A stretch of DNA of 12,311 bases from Clostridia bacterium (GCA_017472105.1 JAFUQY010000361.1:1-12311); one strand, 5' to 3'. Positions 1 to 6,766 are shown, counted from the stretch's first letter. The notes: generated from the sequence alone by a model not told the origin. Translations and numbers: made by a program.

Positions 1-140
1 ATTTCCACCGTAACCATGGTGGCACCCGCGTCGAGGGCATTTTCCAGAAGCTCCTTCACAGCAGAGGACGGACGGTCAACCACCTCACCCGCGGCGATGA
101 GATTGGCGACCTCGAAACTTAATACATTGATTTTTGGCAT
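1..140 (-). CDS. mutL: DNA mismatch repair protein MutL, N-terminal fragment (runs off the left edge)
   Basis: Only the first 46 codons are inside the window. They start at ATG 140 and translate to a protein beginning MPKINVLSF. The GHKL ATPase signature is clear: [20 protein letters not shown], followed by LDAGAT. Glu30 and Asn34 correspond to the general base and magnesium-binding Asn of MutL (E29 and N33 in E. coli). MutL couples mismatch recognition by MutS to strand incision, and in Gram-positives is itself usually an endonuclease, but that C-terminal domain is outside the window. The gene starts 28 bases after the mutS stop on the same strand, so co-transcription is expected. No good Shine-Dalgarno precedes the ATG, which suggests modest or coupled translation. 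Identity is near certain from the motif and the mutS neighbour. Confidence 0.96.
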   Translation of the reverse strand, partial: MPKINVLSFEVANLIAAGEVVDRPSSAVKELLENALDAGATMVTVE

Positions 141-168
141 GATAATTTATAATATTCCCATCAGAAAT

Positions 169-2757
169 TCACAGCAGTTTCTTCCATTCATAAATCAGAT
201 TCAGCGCCTCGATCGGGGTGAGGGTGTTGATATCCGTCTTTTTCAGACGTTCGGTGATCTCGTCAGCAGCCGCGTCGAACATGCTCAGATTCATCAGCTC
301 CGGCTCGGGTTCGGCGGCTTTCTTCTGCTTTTTCGGCGTGACGGCTGTTTTCTTGCCTTCCAGTTCGGCGAGAATTTCCTTCGCACGGCGGGTGATCTCA
401 CCGGGAACGCCTGCCAGCCGCGCGACTTCAATGCCGTAGCTGTCATCCGTCGGGCCGGGCACGATTTTGCGCAGGAATGTCACGTCATCGCCGCGCTTTT
501 TCGCCGCAATGTTGTAGTTCACGACGCCGCGGATCTCGCCTTCGAGTGCGGTCAGCTCGTGATAGTGCGTTGCAAACATCGTTTTTGCGCCGATTTTTCT
601 GCCGACGGTGTATTCCGCAACCGCGCGGGCAATGCTCATGCCGTCGTACGTGGACGTTCCGCGCCCGATTTCGTCGTAAACGATGAAGCTGCGCGAGGTG
701 GCATTGTTGAGAATGTACGCGACCTCACGCATCTCGAGCATGAATGTCGACTGCCCGGACGCGAGGTCATCGGACGCACCCACACGGGTGAAGAGCTTGT
801 CGACGATGCCGATCCGGGCTGACGTCGCCGGGACGAACGATCCGATCTGCGCCATGAGGATAATCAGCGCGGTCTGACGCATGTAGGTCGATTTACCCGC
901 CATGTTCGGACCGGTGATGAGCATGAGGCAGTTATCACCTGTGTCGAGGGTGGTGTCGTTCGGGACGAAATACGAGTCCTCGACGAACTTTTCCACGACG
1001 GGATGGCGGCCGTTCTGGATATCAATCACATCCGATGCGTCCACGGTCGGGCAGACGTAGGAATTCTGCACCGCGCAGTCCGAGAGGGAGAGGAACACGT
1101 CGAGCTTGGCAAGTGCCTGAGCGGTACGGCGGATGCGCACGGATTCATGATCCACGGCATTGCGCACCTCGACGAAGAGGTCGTATTCCAGTGCCTTGAG
1201 CTTGTCGTCCGCACCGAGGATGGTCGCCTCCATGTCCTTGAGCTCGTCCGTGATGTAGCGTTCCTTGTCGGAGAGGGTCTGCTTGCGCACGTAGGTGTCC
1301 GGAACCAGATTTGCCGCCGAGCGCGGAGCTTCAATGTAGTACCCGAACACGCGGTTGTAGCCGATTTTCAGCCCCTTGATGCCGGTTTTCTCGCGTTCTG
1401 CGGCCTCGGCGGTCTTGATCCACTCCTTGCCGTTCTGCATGATGTACCGGAGATTGTCCACATCCTCGCAGTAGCCGGGACGGATGATACCGCCTTCGCG
1501 GACGACAAACGGCGGATTTTCCTCGATCGCGGAGTCAATCACGGCGCACACATCCGCAAGCTCGTCCAGCTCCTCGTACAGCTCCGCGAGCGCACCGGAC
1601 TTCATGTCGGCGATGAGGGCGCGGATGGAGGGAATGACGGCTGCTGTCTGTCCGATGGCACGAAGATCCCTCGCACCGGCGGTCTGATAGGTGACTTTCG
1701 TGATGAGACGCTCGAGGTCAAGCACAGGGGACAGCATTTCCCGCAGCTCCTCGCGCAGCATGAAGTTGTCGGTAAGCTCCGTGACTGCCTGCTGACGGCT
1801 GAGGATGGCGGAAACATTGGTCAGGGGATGCTCGATCCACTGCCGGAGAAGACGGGCACCCATGGAGGTATTCGTTTTGTCGAGCACCCAGAGCAGGGAG
1901 CCGCGCTTGTCCTTGGTGAGCATCGTCTCGCACAGCTCCAGATTGCGGCGCGTGGAGAGATCCATTTCGAGGAACTGGGACGACTCGTAGAAGGAGAGCT
2001 CGCGGAGATAGGAGATGTCCTTCATCTGGGTGTCGCGTATGTATTTCAGTGCCGCACCGACCGCGATTACGGCAGCTCTCGGGTGACCGGCGGTGGTGTC
2101 GGTGCCGAACTGTTCTTCCGTGCGGGTGATGCAGTCGTCGATGTCGAAGAAATTGGTTGCGGATTCGGTGAAGATGGCTTCGAGCTTGTTTTTGACATGA
2201 TCCGCGACCTTGGGCATGGCTTTTGCGGTGGTATTCGTGATGACTTCACGGGGGGCATAGGTGGAAAGCTCGTTCACGACGGAATCTTCCGAGGTACGGT
2301 CTCTGAACGATGTTGCGGTGATGAACGCGGTGGAGATATCCGCGAAGCAGATGCCGATGGTGTCGCCGTCGTGGTAGATCGTGGAGAGGTAGTTGTTGCT
2401 CTTGTCGCTGAGAAGTTCGGTTTCAATGAGCGTGCCGGGAGTGACGATGCGGATGACCTCGCGCTTTACGAGATTTTTCGCCGATTTCGGGTCCTCGACC
2501 TGTTCGCAGATGGCAACCTTGTAGCCTTTCTCGATCAGGCGTCCGATGTAGGTTTCCGAGGAGTGATACGGCACGCCGCACATCGGGGCACGTTCATCCT
2601 CGCCGCAGTCCCGTCCGGTGAGTGTCAGCTCCAGCTCCGCTGAGACCAGCTGGGCATCCTCAAAAAACATCTCGTAGAAGTCCCCGAGACGGTAGAACAG
2701 GATGAAATCCCGGTATTGATTCTTGATCTCAAAATACTGCTGCATCATGGGAGTCAT
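169..2757 (-). CDS. mutS: DNA mismatch repair protein MutS
   Basis: An 862-residue MutS, full length for the family. It recognises base mismatches and small loops and, with ATP, recruits MutL. The mismatch-binding domain carries the Phe-x-Glu wedge in GDFYEMFFEDA (Phe27, Glu29). The ATPase domain has Walker A GPNMAGKS at 616-623, the signature region around 660-672 (GASDDLASGQSTF), Walker B with the Asp-Glu pair at 695-696 (FIVYDEIGRG), and the conserved THYHEL at about 730-735. Residues 822-827 (MNLSMF) fit a beta-clamp binding motif in the linker, and the tail LTPIEALNLIYEWKKLL is the usual MutS C-terminal helical element. ATG 2757 gives the canonical TPMMQQYFEIK start and has GAGG seven bases upstream. 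It precedes mutL by 28 bases and follows the YlbF/YmcA-like gene after a structured 152-base gap. Confidence 0.98.
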   Translation of the reverse strand: MTPMMQQYFEIKNQYRDFILFYRLGDFYEMFFEDAQLVSAELELTLTGRDCGEDERAPMCGVPYHSSETYIGRLIEKGYKVAICEQVEDPKSAKNLVKREVIRIVTPGTLIETELLSDKSNNYLSTIYHDGDTIGICFADISTAFITATSFRDRTSEDSVVNELSTYAPREVITNTTAKAMPKVADHVKNKLEAIFTESATNFFDIDDCITRTEEQFGTDTTAGHPRAAVIAVGAALKYIRDTQMKDISYLRELSFYESSQFLEMDLSTRRNLELCETMLTKDKRGSLLWVLDKTNTSMGARLLRQWIEHPLTNVSAILSRQQAVTELTDNFMLREELREMLSPVLDLERLITKVTYQTAGARDLRAIGQTAAVIPSIRALIADMKSGALAELYEELDELADVCAVIDSAIEENPPFVVREGGIIRPGYCEDVDNLRYIMQNGKEWIKTAEAAEREKTGIKGLKIGYNRVFGYYIEAPRSAANLVPDTYVRKQTLSDKERYITDELKDMEATILGADDKLKALEYDLFVEVRNAVDHESVRIRRTAQALAKLDVFLSLSDCAVQNSYVCPTVDASDVIDIQNGRHPVVEKFVEDSYFVPNDTTLDTGDNCLMLITGPNMAGKSTYMRQTALIILMAQIGSFVPATSARIGIVDKLFTRVGASDDLASGQSTFMLEMREVAYILNNATSRSFIVYDEIGRGTSTYDGMSIARAVAEYTVGRKIGAKTMFATHYHELTALEGEIRGVVNYNIAAKKRGDDVTFLRKIVPGPTDDSYGIEVARLAGVPGEITRRAKEILAELEGKKTAVTPKKQKKAAEPEPELMNLSMFDAAADEITERLKKTDINTLTPIEALNLIYEWKKLL

Positions 2758-2822
2758 GGGGCAAACCTCGCTTTGTGTGTGGAATGATTTCAGGAGAGGG
2801 AAGAGTGAAAGGTGAAGAGAGA

Positions 2823-2880
2823 AAAGAGAAGAGAAAAGGTAAATTTCCTTGCGGAAATTGATTGGAAATCTCTTCTCTTT
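2823..2880 (-). other. Long stem-loop in the gap between the YlbF/YmcA-like gene and mutS
   Basis: A perfect 12-bp outer stem (2823-2834 with 2869-2880, AAAGAGAAGAGA on the minus strand) encloses a perfect 7-bp inner stem (2842-2848 with 2853-2859, AATTTCC/GGAAATT). The inner loop reads GCAA on the minus strand, a GNRA tetraloop. In the minus-strand transcript the 3' flank is pyrimidine-rich but is not a U run, so this is not a clean intrinsic terminator. It lies about 65 bases upstream of the mutS start and could tune mutS relative to the upstream genes or stabilise RNA ends. Function is inferred, while the pairing is directly visible. Confidence 0.6.
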
Positions 2881-2909
2881 GGTTATTCTCTGCTATATTT
2901 TTTTAAGCG

Positions 2910-3317
2910 TTAGTGATTTCCGCAATTCGAATGGCAGGTGGAGCAGTCGTGGGAGCAGGGGCGCTGACCGGTGATGACAAACTGAAGCTCGCCGTAGATT
3001 TCCGATGTCAGGGCGTCGAATGCCTGCTTTGCGGAGAGATACGAGGTGTAAACGGGATGATTCGTGATCTGCTCGTAGAGGGCGTCGATGCGGGTCTGGA
3101 TGGCGTTCTTGAAGTCGTCGGTTGCTTCACCCTTCGCGTAGGTGTCAGCGAGGAGATCCTGCTGGGTGTTGTATTCCGCGATGAGGTTGTTCAGGTCTTC
3201 GCTGTGTTCGTATTCGTCGATGGCGTTCTGGATTGCGGTGTTTCTTGCGTCAGCCTTGACGAGTTCGCCGAGAGCGGCAACAGCGGCTTTCATTTCGGGA
3301 GTGAGGATTTCTTCCAT
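2910..3317 (-). CDS. YlbF/YmcA (RicA/RicF)-family protein with C-terminal four-cysteine motif
   Basis: A 135-residue, almost entirely helical protein of the YlbF/YmcA family. In Bacillus subtilis RicA (YmcA), RicF (YlbF) and RicT (YaaT) form an Fe-S-binding complex that affects RNase Y-dependent RNA processing, competence and biofilm formation. The helical core spans about residues 5-112. The tail holds Cys121, Cys125, Cys128 and Cys132 (CSHDCSTCHSNC), spaced as a cluster- or metal-binding site. Synteny favours the ymcA side of the family, since in B. subtilis ymcA also follows miaB and lies near mutS-mutL. I leave the symbol blank because paralogues are hard to separate. AAAGGA stands a suitable distance upstream of ATG 3317. 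The miaB stop is 48 bases upstream, so an operon is likely. Confidence 0.85.
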   Translation of the reverse strand: MEEILTPEMKAAVAALGELVKADARNTAIQNAIDEYEHSEDLNNLIAEYNTQQDLLADTYAKGEATDDFKNAIQTRIDALYEQITNHPVYTSYLSAKQAFDALTSEIYGELQFVITGQRPCSHDCSTCHSNCGNH

Positions 3318-3365
3318 GGTTGTAGTTCCTTTCGGGTGTATGGGTAAATTTAATTTTTGACTTGG

Positions 3366-4778
3366 TTATCGGACAATCTCGCCGTTGAGACAGAAGGTCT
3401 CGTTGCCGGTGATTTTCACATTCACAAACTTGCCGATGAGGGATTTCTCGCCCTTGAAATGCACGGGACGAACGGGAGAGCCGCGTCCGGTCAGCATATC
3501 GGCGTCGTATTTGCTCACGTCCTCAACGAGGATGCGCAGGGTACGTCCGACGAAGCGTTCGTTGCGCTCCTTCGAGATGCCGTCCCCGAGTGCGAGCAGG
3601 CGTTCCATCCGTGCGGCGGAAACTTCGCGGGGAATCTGATTTTCCATGACGGCGGCGGGTGTGCCGGTTCTGGGCGAGTAGATGAAGGAGAAGACCATAT
3701 CGTACTGCACCGCGCGCATCATCTCAAGGGTCGCTTCAAAATCGTCCTCCGTCTCGCCGGGGAAGCCGACAATGATATCGGACGTGATCGAAACATCGGG
3801 TACAGCCGCCTTCAGCTTCGCGATTTTTTCGAGATAGGCTTCTGCTGTGTATTTGCGGTTCATTTCGTGAAGAATCCGGTCGGAGCCCGACTGCACGGGG
3901 AGATGGAAGTGCTTCACGATTTTTTCTTCCGACGCCATCGCTTCAATGAGCCGGTCGGAGGCGTCCTTCGGGTGGCTGGTCATGAACCGGAGCCGGAAAT
4001 CGCCGTCGAGTGCGCAGATTTTGTGCATCAGCTCCGCGATATCACAGCCGTCTCCGCCCTTGTAGGAGTTGACGTTCTGCCCGAGGAGCGTGATGTCCTT
4101 CGCACCGCCTGCGATGAGCTGACGCGCTTCTTCGAGGATGTCCTCGGCTTTGCGGGAGCGTTCCCGTCCGCGTACGTAGGGCACAATGCAGTAGGAACAG
4201 AAATTGTTGCAGCCGTACATGATCGAGAGCCACGCCTGATGGCGGGAGGAGCGTGTGATCGGCAGACCTTCGTTGATCTTCCACGCATCGCTGAGCACGA
4301 ACCGACGCTTTCCGCCCGTGAGCGCTTCGTAAACGAGGGACGGCACGGTATGGATTGCCCCGGTGTCAAACGTGAACGCGACGTAGGGATAGCTCATTTT
4401 CAGCTTGTCCGCGCGGGACTGCTGTGTGACCATGCATCCGCCGACGCCGATGATGACGGTGGGATCCGCGTCCTTGATGTGCTTGTACTGCCCGATGATG
4501 GACAGCGCTTTTTTCTCGGCGTGCTCCCGTACCGCGCAGGTGTTCACGAGAATGAGCTTTGCCTCAGCCGGGGAAGAGACGGGTTTGTAGCCCATCATGG
4601 TGCACAGTCCGGCAAGGCGTTCGCTGTCCGCTTCGTTCTGCTGGCATCCGAAGGTCTGCACGAAGTAGCCGGGGGTTTCGCCGTTTTTTGCATGAATGGA
4701 CGCAACGGCAGTCGCTTTTGCCAGTTGAGCCGCGGTCGCGTCGTCGATGATTTTCGATTCGATATAGTTGTCAGTCAT
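3366..4778 (-). CDS. miaB: tRNA-2-methylthio-N6-dimethylallyladenosine synthase MiaB
   Basis: A 470-residue radical-SAM methylthiotransferase that converts i6A37 to ms2i6A37 in tRNAs reading UNN codons. The N-terminal UPF0004 domain supplies three auxiliary-cluster cysteines: Cys45 (TFGCQQNEAD), Cys81 (NTCAVRE) and Cys115 (GVGGCM). The radical SAM triad is Cys190, Cys194 and Cys197 in YGCNNFCSYCIVPYVRGRE. HLPVQSGSD (292-300) and SDIIVGFPGET (about 333-343) are typical of MiaB, and a TRAM domain fills about 407-470. CAVREHAEKKA and the adjacency to the YlbF/YmcA-like gene, mutS and mutL favour MiaB over MtaB or RimO. The N-terminus has about 30 extra residues before the UPF0004 domain, as in many clostridial MiaBs. 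The start lacks a close Shine-Dalgarno (AAGGA lies about 17 bases upstream). It begins 47 bases after the ApbE-like gene. Confidence 0.96.
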   Translation of the reverse strand: MTDNYIESKIIDDATAAQLAKATAVASIHAKNGETPGYFVQTFGCQQNEADSERLAGLCTMMGYKPVSSPAEAKLILVNTCAVREHAEKKALSIIGQYKHIKDADPTVIIGVGGCMVTQQSRADKLKMSYPYVAFTFDTGAIHTVPSLVYEALTGGKRRFVLSDAWKINEGLPITRSSRHQAWLSIMYGCNNFCSYCIVPYVRGRERSRKAEDILEEARQLIAGGAKDITLLGQNVNSYKGGDGCDIAELMHKICALDGDFRLRFMTSHPKDASDRLIEAMASEEKIVKHFHLPVQSGSDRILHEMNRKYTAEAYLEKIAKLKAAVPDVSITSDIIVGFPGETEDDFEATLEMMRAVQYDMVFSFIYSPRTGTPAAVMENQIPREVSAARMERLLALGDGISKERNERFVGRTLRILVEDVSKYDADMLTGRGSPVRPVHFKGEKSLIGKFVNVKITGNETFCLNGEIVR

Positions 4779-4825
4779 AGGTTGAAAGGATGGTTCCTTG
4801 TTTATTATAATTGCTTTCCGGAGAT

Positions 4826-5872
4826 TTATTCCGCCGGATCAGGATTCCGCAGCAGGTACTTCTCGCCGTTCAGTTCAAACATATCGCGAAGGCCGTCCGT
4901 GATGACAACCTCGCCGGAGTCGGTCACAAATACCGCTTCAAACAGCACGGCGGGATCGGATTCGTACAGCGCAAGCGCGTCGTCGAGACCCATCGTGAAC
5001 AGGGCATAGCTCAGAGCATTCGCGGCTGCTCCGTTTGCGGAGTAGACGGTGACGGAATCGAGCCCAGTGGATGCGGGATAGCCGGTTTTGGGATCGAGCA
5101 CGCTGTGGAACTTCTGACCCTCCGCGGTGAAGACGTCCTGATAATCTCCGGCGGATGAAACGAAACCGGAGCTGATGCACAGGTACCCGAAGACGGAGTC
5201 GGTGTCACGCGGGTCGCGCAGTCCGATTTTGAAGGTTTCGCCGTCGGGCTTCTGACCGAATACGCCGCAGTTCTCGCCGATGGAGACGATGCCGTACGGG
5301 ATGCCCGCTTCGTAAAGGGATTCGACCGCTTTCTGAGCCGCCATGCCGGGTGCGAGTCTGCTGAAATCGAGCTGAGCCGCGGTGTCGTTCTTGGTGATCG
5401 TCTTGCCGGAGACGGTGAACTTGTCGCGTCCGCTGTGGGAGAGTGCATCCGCAACCGCATCCGCGGAGGGAACTGTTCCGGAACCGAAATCCCAGAGGGA
5501 AGTCAGCGCGCCGTAGGTGCAGTCATACGCGCCGCCGGTGATCTCCGTGATCGACTCGGCAATGGTGAGCACCTGCATGAGGGTCTTGTCCTCGGTCATG
5601 AAGTGGTTGATCTCGCCGTTGATGGCGTAAACGTCACCCGCAGTGTAGTCAGCGGAGAGGGCATTTCCGTGAGCGGCGATTTCTCTCGCACATTCGCGGG
5701 CAGCCATGTCAGCGGAATCGGTATCGGCGAGGAGGATGGTGATTGTCTCGCCCATTCCGGTGTAGTGATATTCGGAAAACGCGGCAGAATTCCCGGCCGT
5801 ACAGGCGGAACAGGACAGCACCGCGCCGGTCAACAACAAAGCAGTCAAAGCATCGCGCATAAACTTTCGCAT
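4826..5872 (-). CDS. ApbE-like (FAD:protein FMN transferase family) lipoprotein with altered active-site motifs
   Basis: A 348-residue exported protein. ATG 5872 is chosen because GGAGG lies six bases upstream, whereas the in-frame ATG at 5887 has no ribosome binding site. The N-terminus (MRKFM, then a hydrophobic stretch to about residue 20) is a lipoprotein-type signal ending at Cys21 or Cys24. ApbE landmarks in order are YTGMGETITI, ITGGAYDCTYG, LTSLWDFG, IGLRDP, GDYQDVF, FHSVLDPKTGYPAS and NALSYALFTMG. ApbE enzymes attach FMN from FAD to Thr of periplasmic or extracellular flavoproteins using Mg2+. Several usually conserved sites are changed here: GGIAKG is SRLAPG (171-176), the GG(N/D) loop is GEN (199-201), the His-His pair is His256-Ser257, and the Asp and Thr of the C-terminal metal motif are Asn285 and Tyr289. 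The fold assignment is firm but activity is doubtful. It has its own promoter and probably leads the miaB-mutS-mutL transcript. Confidence 0.85.
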   Translation of the reverse strand: MRKFMRDALTALLLTGAVLSCSACTAGNSAAFSEYHYTGMGETITILLADTDSADMAARECAREIAAHGNALSADYTAGDVYAINGEINHFMTEDKTLMQVLTIAESITEITGGAYDCTYGALTSLWDFGSGTVPSADAVADALSHSGRDKFTVSGKTITKNDTAAQLDFSRLAPGMAAQKAVESLYEAGIPYGIVSIGENCGVFGQKPDGETFKIGLRDPRDTDSVFGYLCISSGFVSSAGDYQDVFTAEGQKFHSVLDPKTGYPASTGLDSVTVYSANGAAANALSYALFTMGLDDALALYESDPAVLFEAVFVTDSGEVVITDGLRDMFELNGEKYLLRNPDPAE

Positions 5873-5911
5873 AATACCCTCCGGCATAAGTGAACATAAA
5901 TATACATATTA

Positions 5912-5940
5912 ATTATACATCGAAAACGGGAAATAGTCAA
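5912..5940 (-). promoter_or_regulatory. Sigma-A-type promoter for the ApbE-like gene and probably the operon behind it
   Basis: On the minus strand TTGACT (5935-5940) is followed by a 17-base spacer and TATAAT (5912-5917). Transcription would start near 5905, giving a leader of about 33 bases before ATG 5872. No equally good promoter is visible between here and mutL, so it may also serve miaB, the YlbF/YmcA-like gene, mutS and mutL. Confidence 0.85.
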
Positions 5941-5983
5941 GATAAAGAAGAAAGAATAGAGAAGAAAGAAAAAATAAGAAATG

Positions 5984-6200
5984 AAAAAGCACCGCTCATG
6001 CCGAACGATGCTTGGGTGGATTCGTGGAAATTCCGCAGGGCAAAACAAAAAGCACCGTTATTTCTAACGATGCTTGCTGAGTCTCGTTGAAAATTCCGCA
6101 GAGCAAAACAAAAAGCACCGTTATTTCTAACGATGCTTGCTGAGTCTCGTTGAAAATTCCGCAGAAGAAAACAAAAAGCACCGTTATTACTAACGATGCT
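5984..6200 (-). repeat. Hairpin array A: four tandem 63-bp units downstream of the first tRNA-Leu
   Basis: Four hairpins lie at 5988-6012, 6051-6074, 6114-6137 and 6177-6200, with starts exactly 63 bases apart. On the minus strand each reads about AGCATCGTTA, a 4-5 base loop, TAACGGTGCT, then TTTTTGTTTT, which is the form of an intrinsic terminator. Between hairpins lies a conserved block: CTGCGGAATTTTC followed by AACGAGACTCAGCA. The copy nearest the ApbE-like gene is the most diverged (stem AGCATCGTTC/GAGCGGTGCT) but still pairs over 10 bp. The copy next to the tRNA gene probably ends its transcript. Why there are three more is unknown. No plausible reading frame is present. Confidence 0.85.
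6166..6200 (-). terminator. Intrinsic terminator of the first tRNA-Leu
   Basis: Three bases after the tRNA 3' end, the minus strand forms a 10-bp stem (AGCATCGTTA with TAACGGTGCT, including one T-G wobble). The four-base loop is GTAA, a GNRA-type loop in RNA. TTTTTGTTTT follows directly. Confidence 0.85.
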
Positions 6201-6203
6201 TGC

Positions 6204-6285
6204 TGCGGAAAACGGGACTTGAACCCGTACGGTGTGAACCACACGCCCCTCAAACGTGCGCGTCTGCCAGTTCCGCCACTTCCGC
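6204..6285 (-). tRNA. tRNA-Leu, anticodon GAG (copy 1)
   Basis: An 82-nt class II tRNA. The acceptor strands are GCGGAAG (6279-6285) and TTTCCGC plus discriminator A, with a G-T pair at the seventh position. The anticodon stem is CACGT/GCGTG around the loop TTGAGGG, giving anticodon GAG, which reads CUC and CUU. The T arm is ACGGG-TTCAAGT-CCCGT. The extended variable arm fits leucine. The terminal CCA is not encoded, so it must be added by tRNA nucleotidyltransferase. It is identical to the second copy at 6573-6654. The leader is short, about 26 bases from the predicted transcription start. Confidence 0.96.
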
Positions 6286-6317
6286 GGGATGTTGTCGGCT
6301 TCCTGTCGACGAGAGAT

Positions 6318-6346
6318 ATTATACCACTTCGAGCTGGGTTTGTCAA
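6318..6346 (-). promoter_or_regulatory. Consensus promoter of tRNA-Leu copy 1
   Basis: TTGACA (6341-6346), a 17-base spacer and TATAAT (6318-6323) on the minus strand are both perfect consensus. A/T tracts directly upstream (6347-6395) resemble an UP element, as expected for a stable-RNA promoter. The leader contains GTCGAC-AGGAA-GCCGAC, a small hairpin that recurs in altered but still pairing form in the leader of copy 2. Confidence 0.92.
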
Positions 6347-6394
6347 TAGATTTTTGAAAGTTTTTTGGAAAAAGTTTTAAGAAAAGCTTTTGGG

Positions 6395-6569
6395 AAAATT
6401 CCGCGGAGTAAAACAAAAAGTACCATCCGTTAAGATGATGCTTTGCTGAGTCTCGTTGAAAATTCCGCGGAGTAAAACAAAAAGCACCGTTATTGCTAAC
6501 GATGCTTTGCTGAGTCTCATGAAAACTCCGCAGAAGAAAACAAAAAGCACCATCTTTTTAGATGATGCT
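6395..6569 (-). repeat. Hairpin array B: three tandem 63-64-bp units downstream of the second tRNA-Leu
   Basis: Hairpins lie at 6419-6442, 6483-6506 and 6546-6569, with starts 64 and 63 bases apart. They share the layout of array A. Stems change on both sides: AGCATCATCT/AGATGGTGCT in the tRNA-proximal copy, AGCATCGTTA/TAACGGTGCT in the middle, and AGCATCATCT/GGATGGTACT (with one C-A mismatch) in the distal copy. All are followed by TTTTTGTTTT on the minus strand. Intervening blocks read (C/T)GCGGA(A/G)TTTTC, then CAACGAGACTCAGCAAAG or close variants. Arrays A and B with their tRNAs look like a segmental duplication. Confidence 0.85.
6534..6569 (-). terminator. Intrinsic terminator of the second tRNA-Leu
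   Basis: Three bases after the tRNA 3' end, the minus strand forms a 10-bp stem (AGCATCATCT with AGATGGTGCT), a four-base AAAA loop, and TTTTTGTTTT. The stem sequence differs from that behind copy 1 while pairing is kept. Confidence 0.85.
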
Positions 6570-6572
6570 TAC

Positions 6573-6654
6573 TGCGGAAAACGGGACTTGAACCCGTACG
6601 GTGTGAACCACACGCCCCTCAAACGTGCGCGTCTGCCAGTTCCGCCACTTCCGC
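6573..6654 (-). tRNA. tRNA-Leu, anticodon GAG (copy 2)
   Basis: Identical base for base over 82 nt to the copy at 6204-6285: the same GCGGAAG acceptor, anticodon loop TTGAGGG, T arm ACGGG-TTCAAGT-CCCGT, discriminator A and no encoded CCA. Two functional copies of one isoacceptor in the same orientation suggest a recent duplication or gene conversion. It differs from copy 1 in having a leader of about 138 bases rather than about 26. Confidence 0.96.
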
Positions 6655-6660
6655 GAGGTG

Positions 6661-6766
6661 TTCACTTCGTGAAACCTACGAGAATTCTGACGAATTCTCT
6701 GCGAGATATTCGCTGACACGAAATCTACGAGGATTCTGACGAATTCTCTGTGAGATATTCGCTGAC
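6661..6766 (-). repeat. 49-bp tandem repeat in the leader of tRNA-Leu copy 2
   Basis: A 42-base segment (6676-6717) recurs at 6725-6766 with three differences, a period of 49. The 15 bases before the first copy are a diverged fragment of the same unit. Each unit contains a short dyad around GAATTCT/AGAATTC. A further small hairpin, TTCAC-TTC-GTGAA, sits at 6661-6673 next to the tRNA. The block lies between the predicted promoter and the mature tRNA, so it would be transcribed and then removed by processing. Copy 1 lacks it. Confidence 0.8.

Noticed and set aside
1003..2643. A 546-codon plus-strand frame opposite mutS
   Set aside because: It is antisense to a fully conserved MutS and its translation shows no domain; long antisense frames arise from the strong third-position bias of the real gene.
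3357..5009. A 550-codon plus-strand frame opposite miaB and the ApbE-like gene
   Set aside because: It spans two well-supported minus-strand genes and their gap, and has no ribosome binding site or recognisable motif.
5937..6416. Minus-strand frames through the repeat array with repeated peptides such as SIVRNNGAFCFALRNF
   Set aside because: They cross a tRNA gene and terminator hairpins; the repetition comes from the DNA repeat (period 63, a multiple of three) and not from a repeat protein.
5984..6569. CRISPR array
   Set aside because: Spacing is regular, but the sequence between hairpins is conserved instead of unique, and no cas genes are near.
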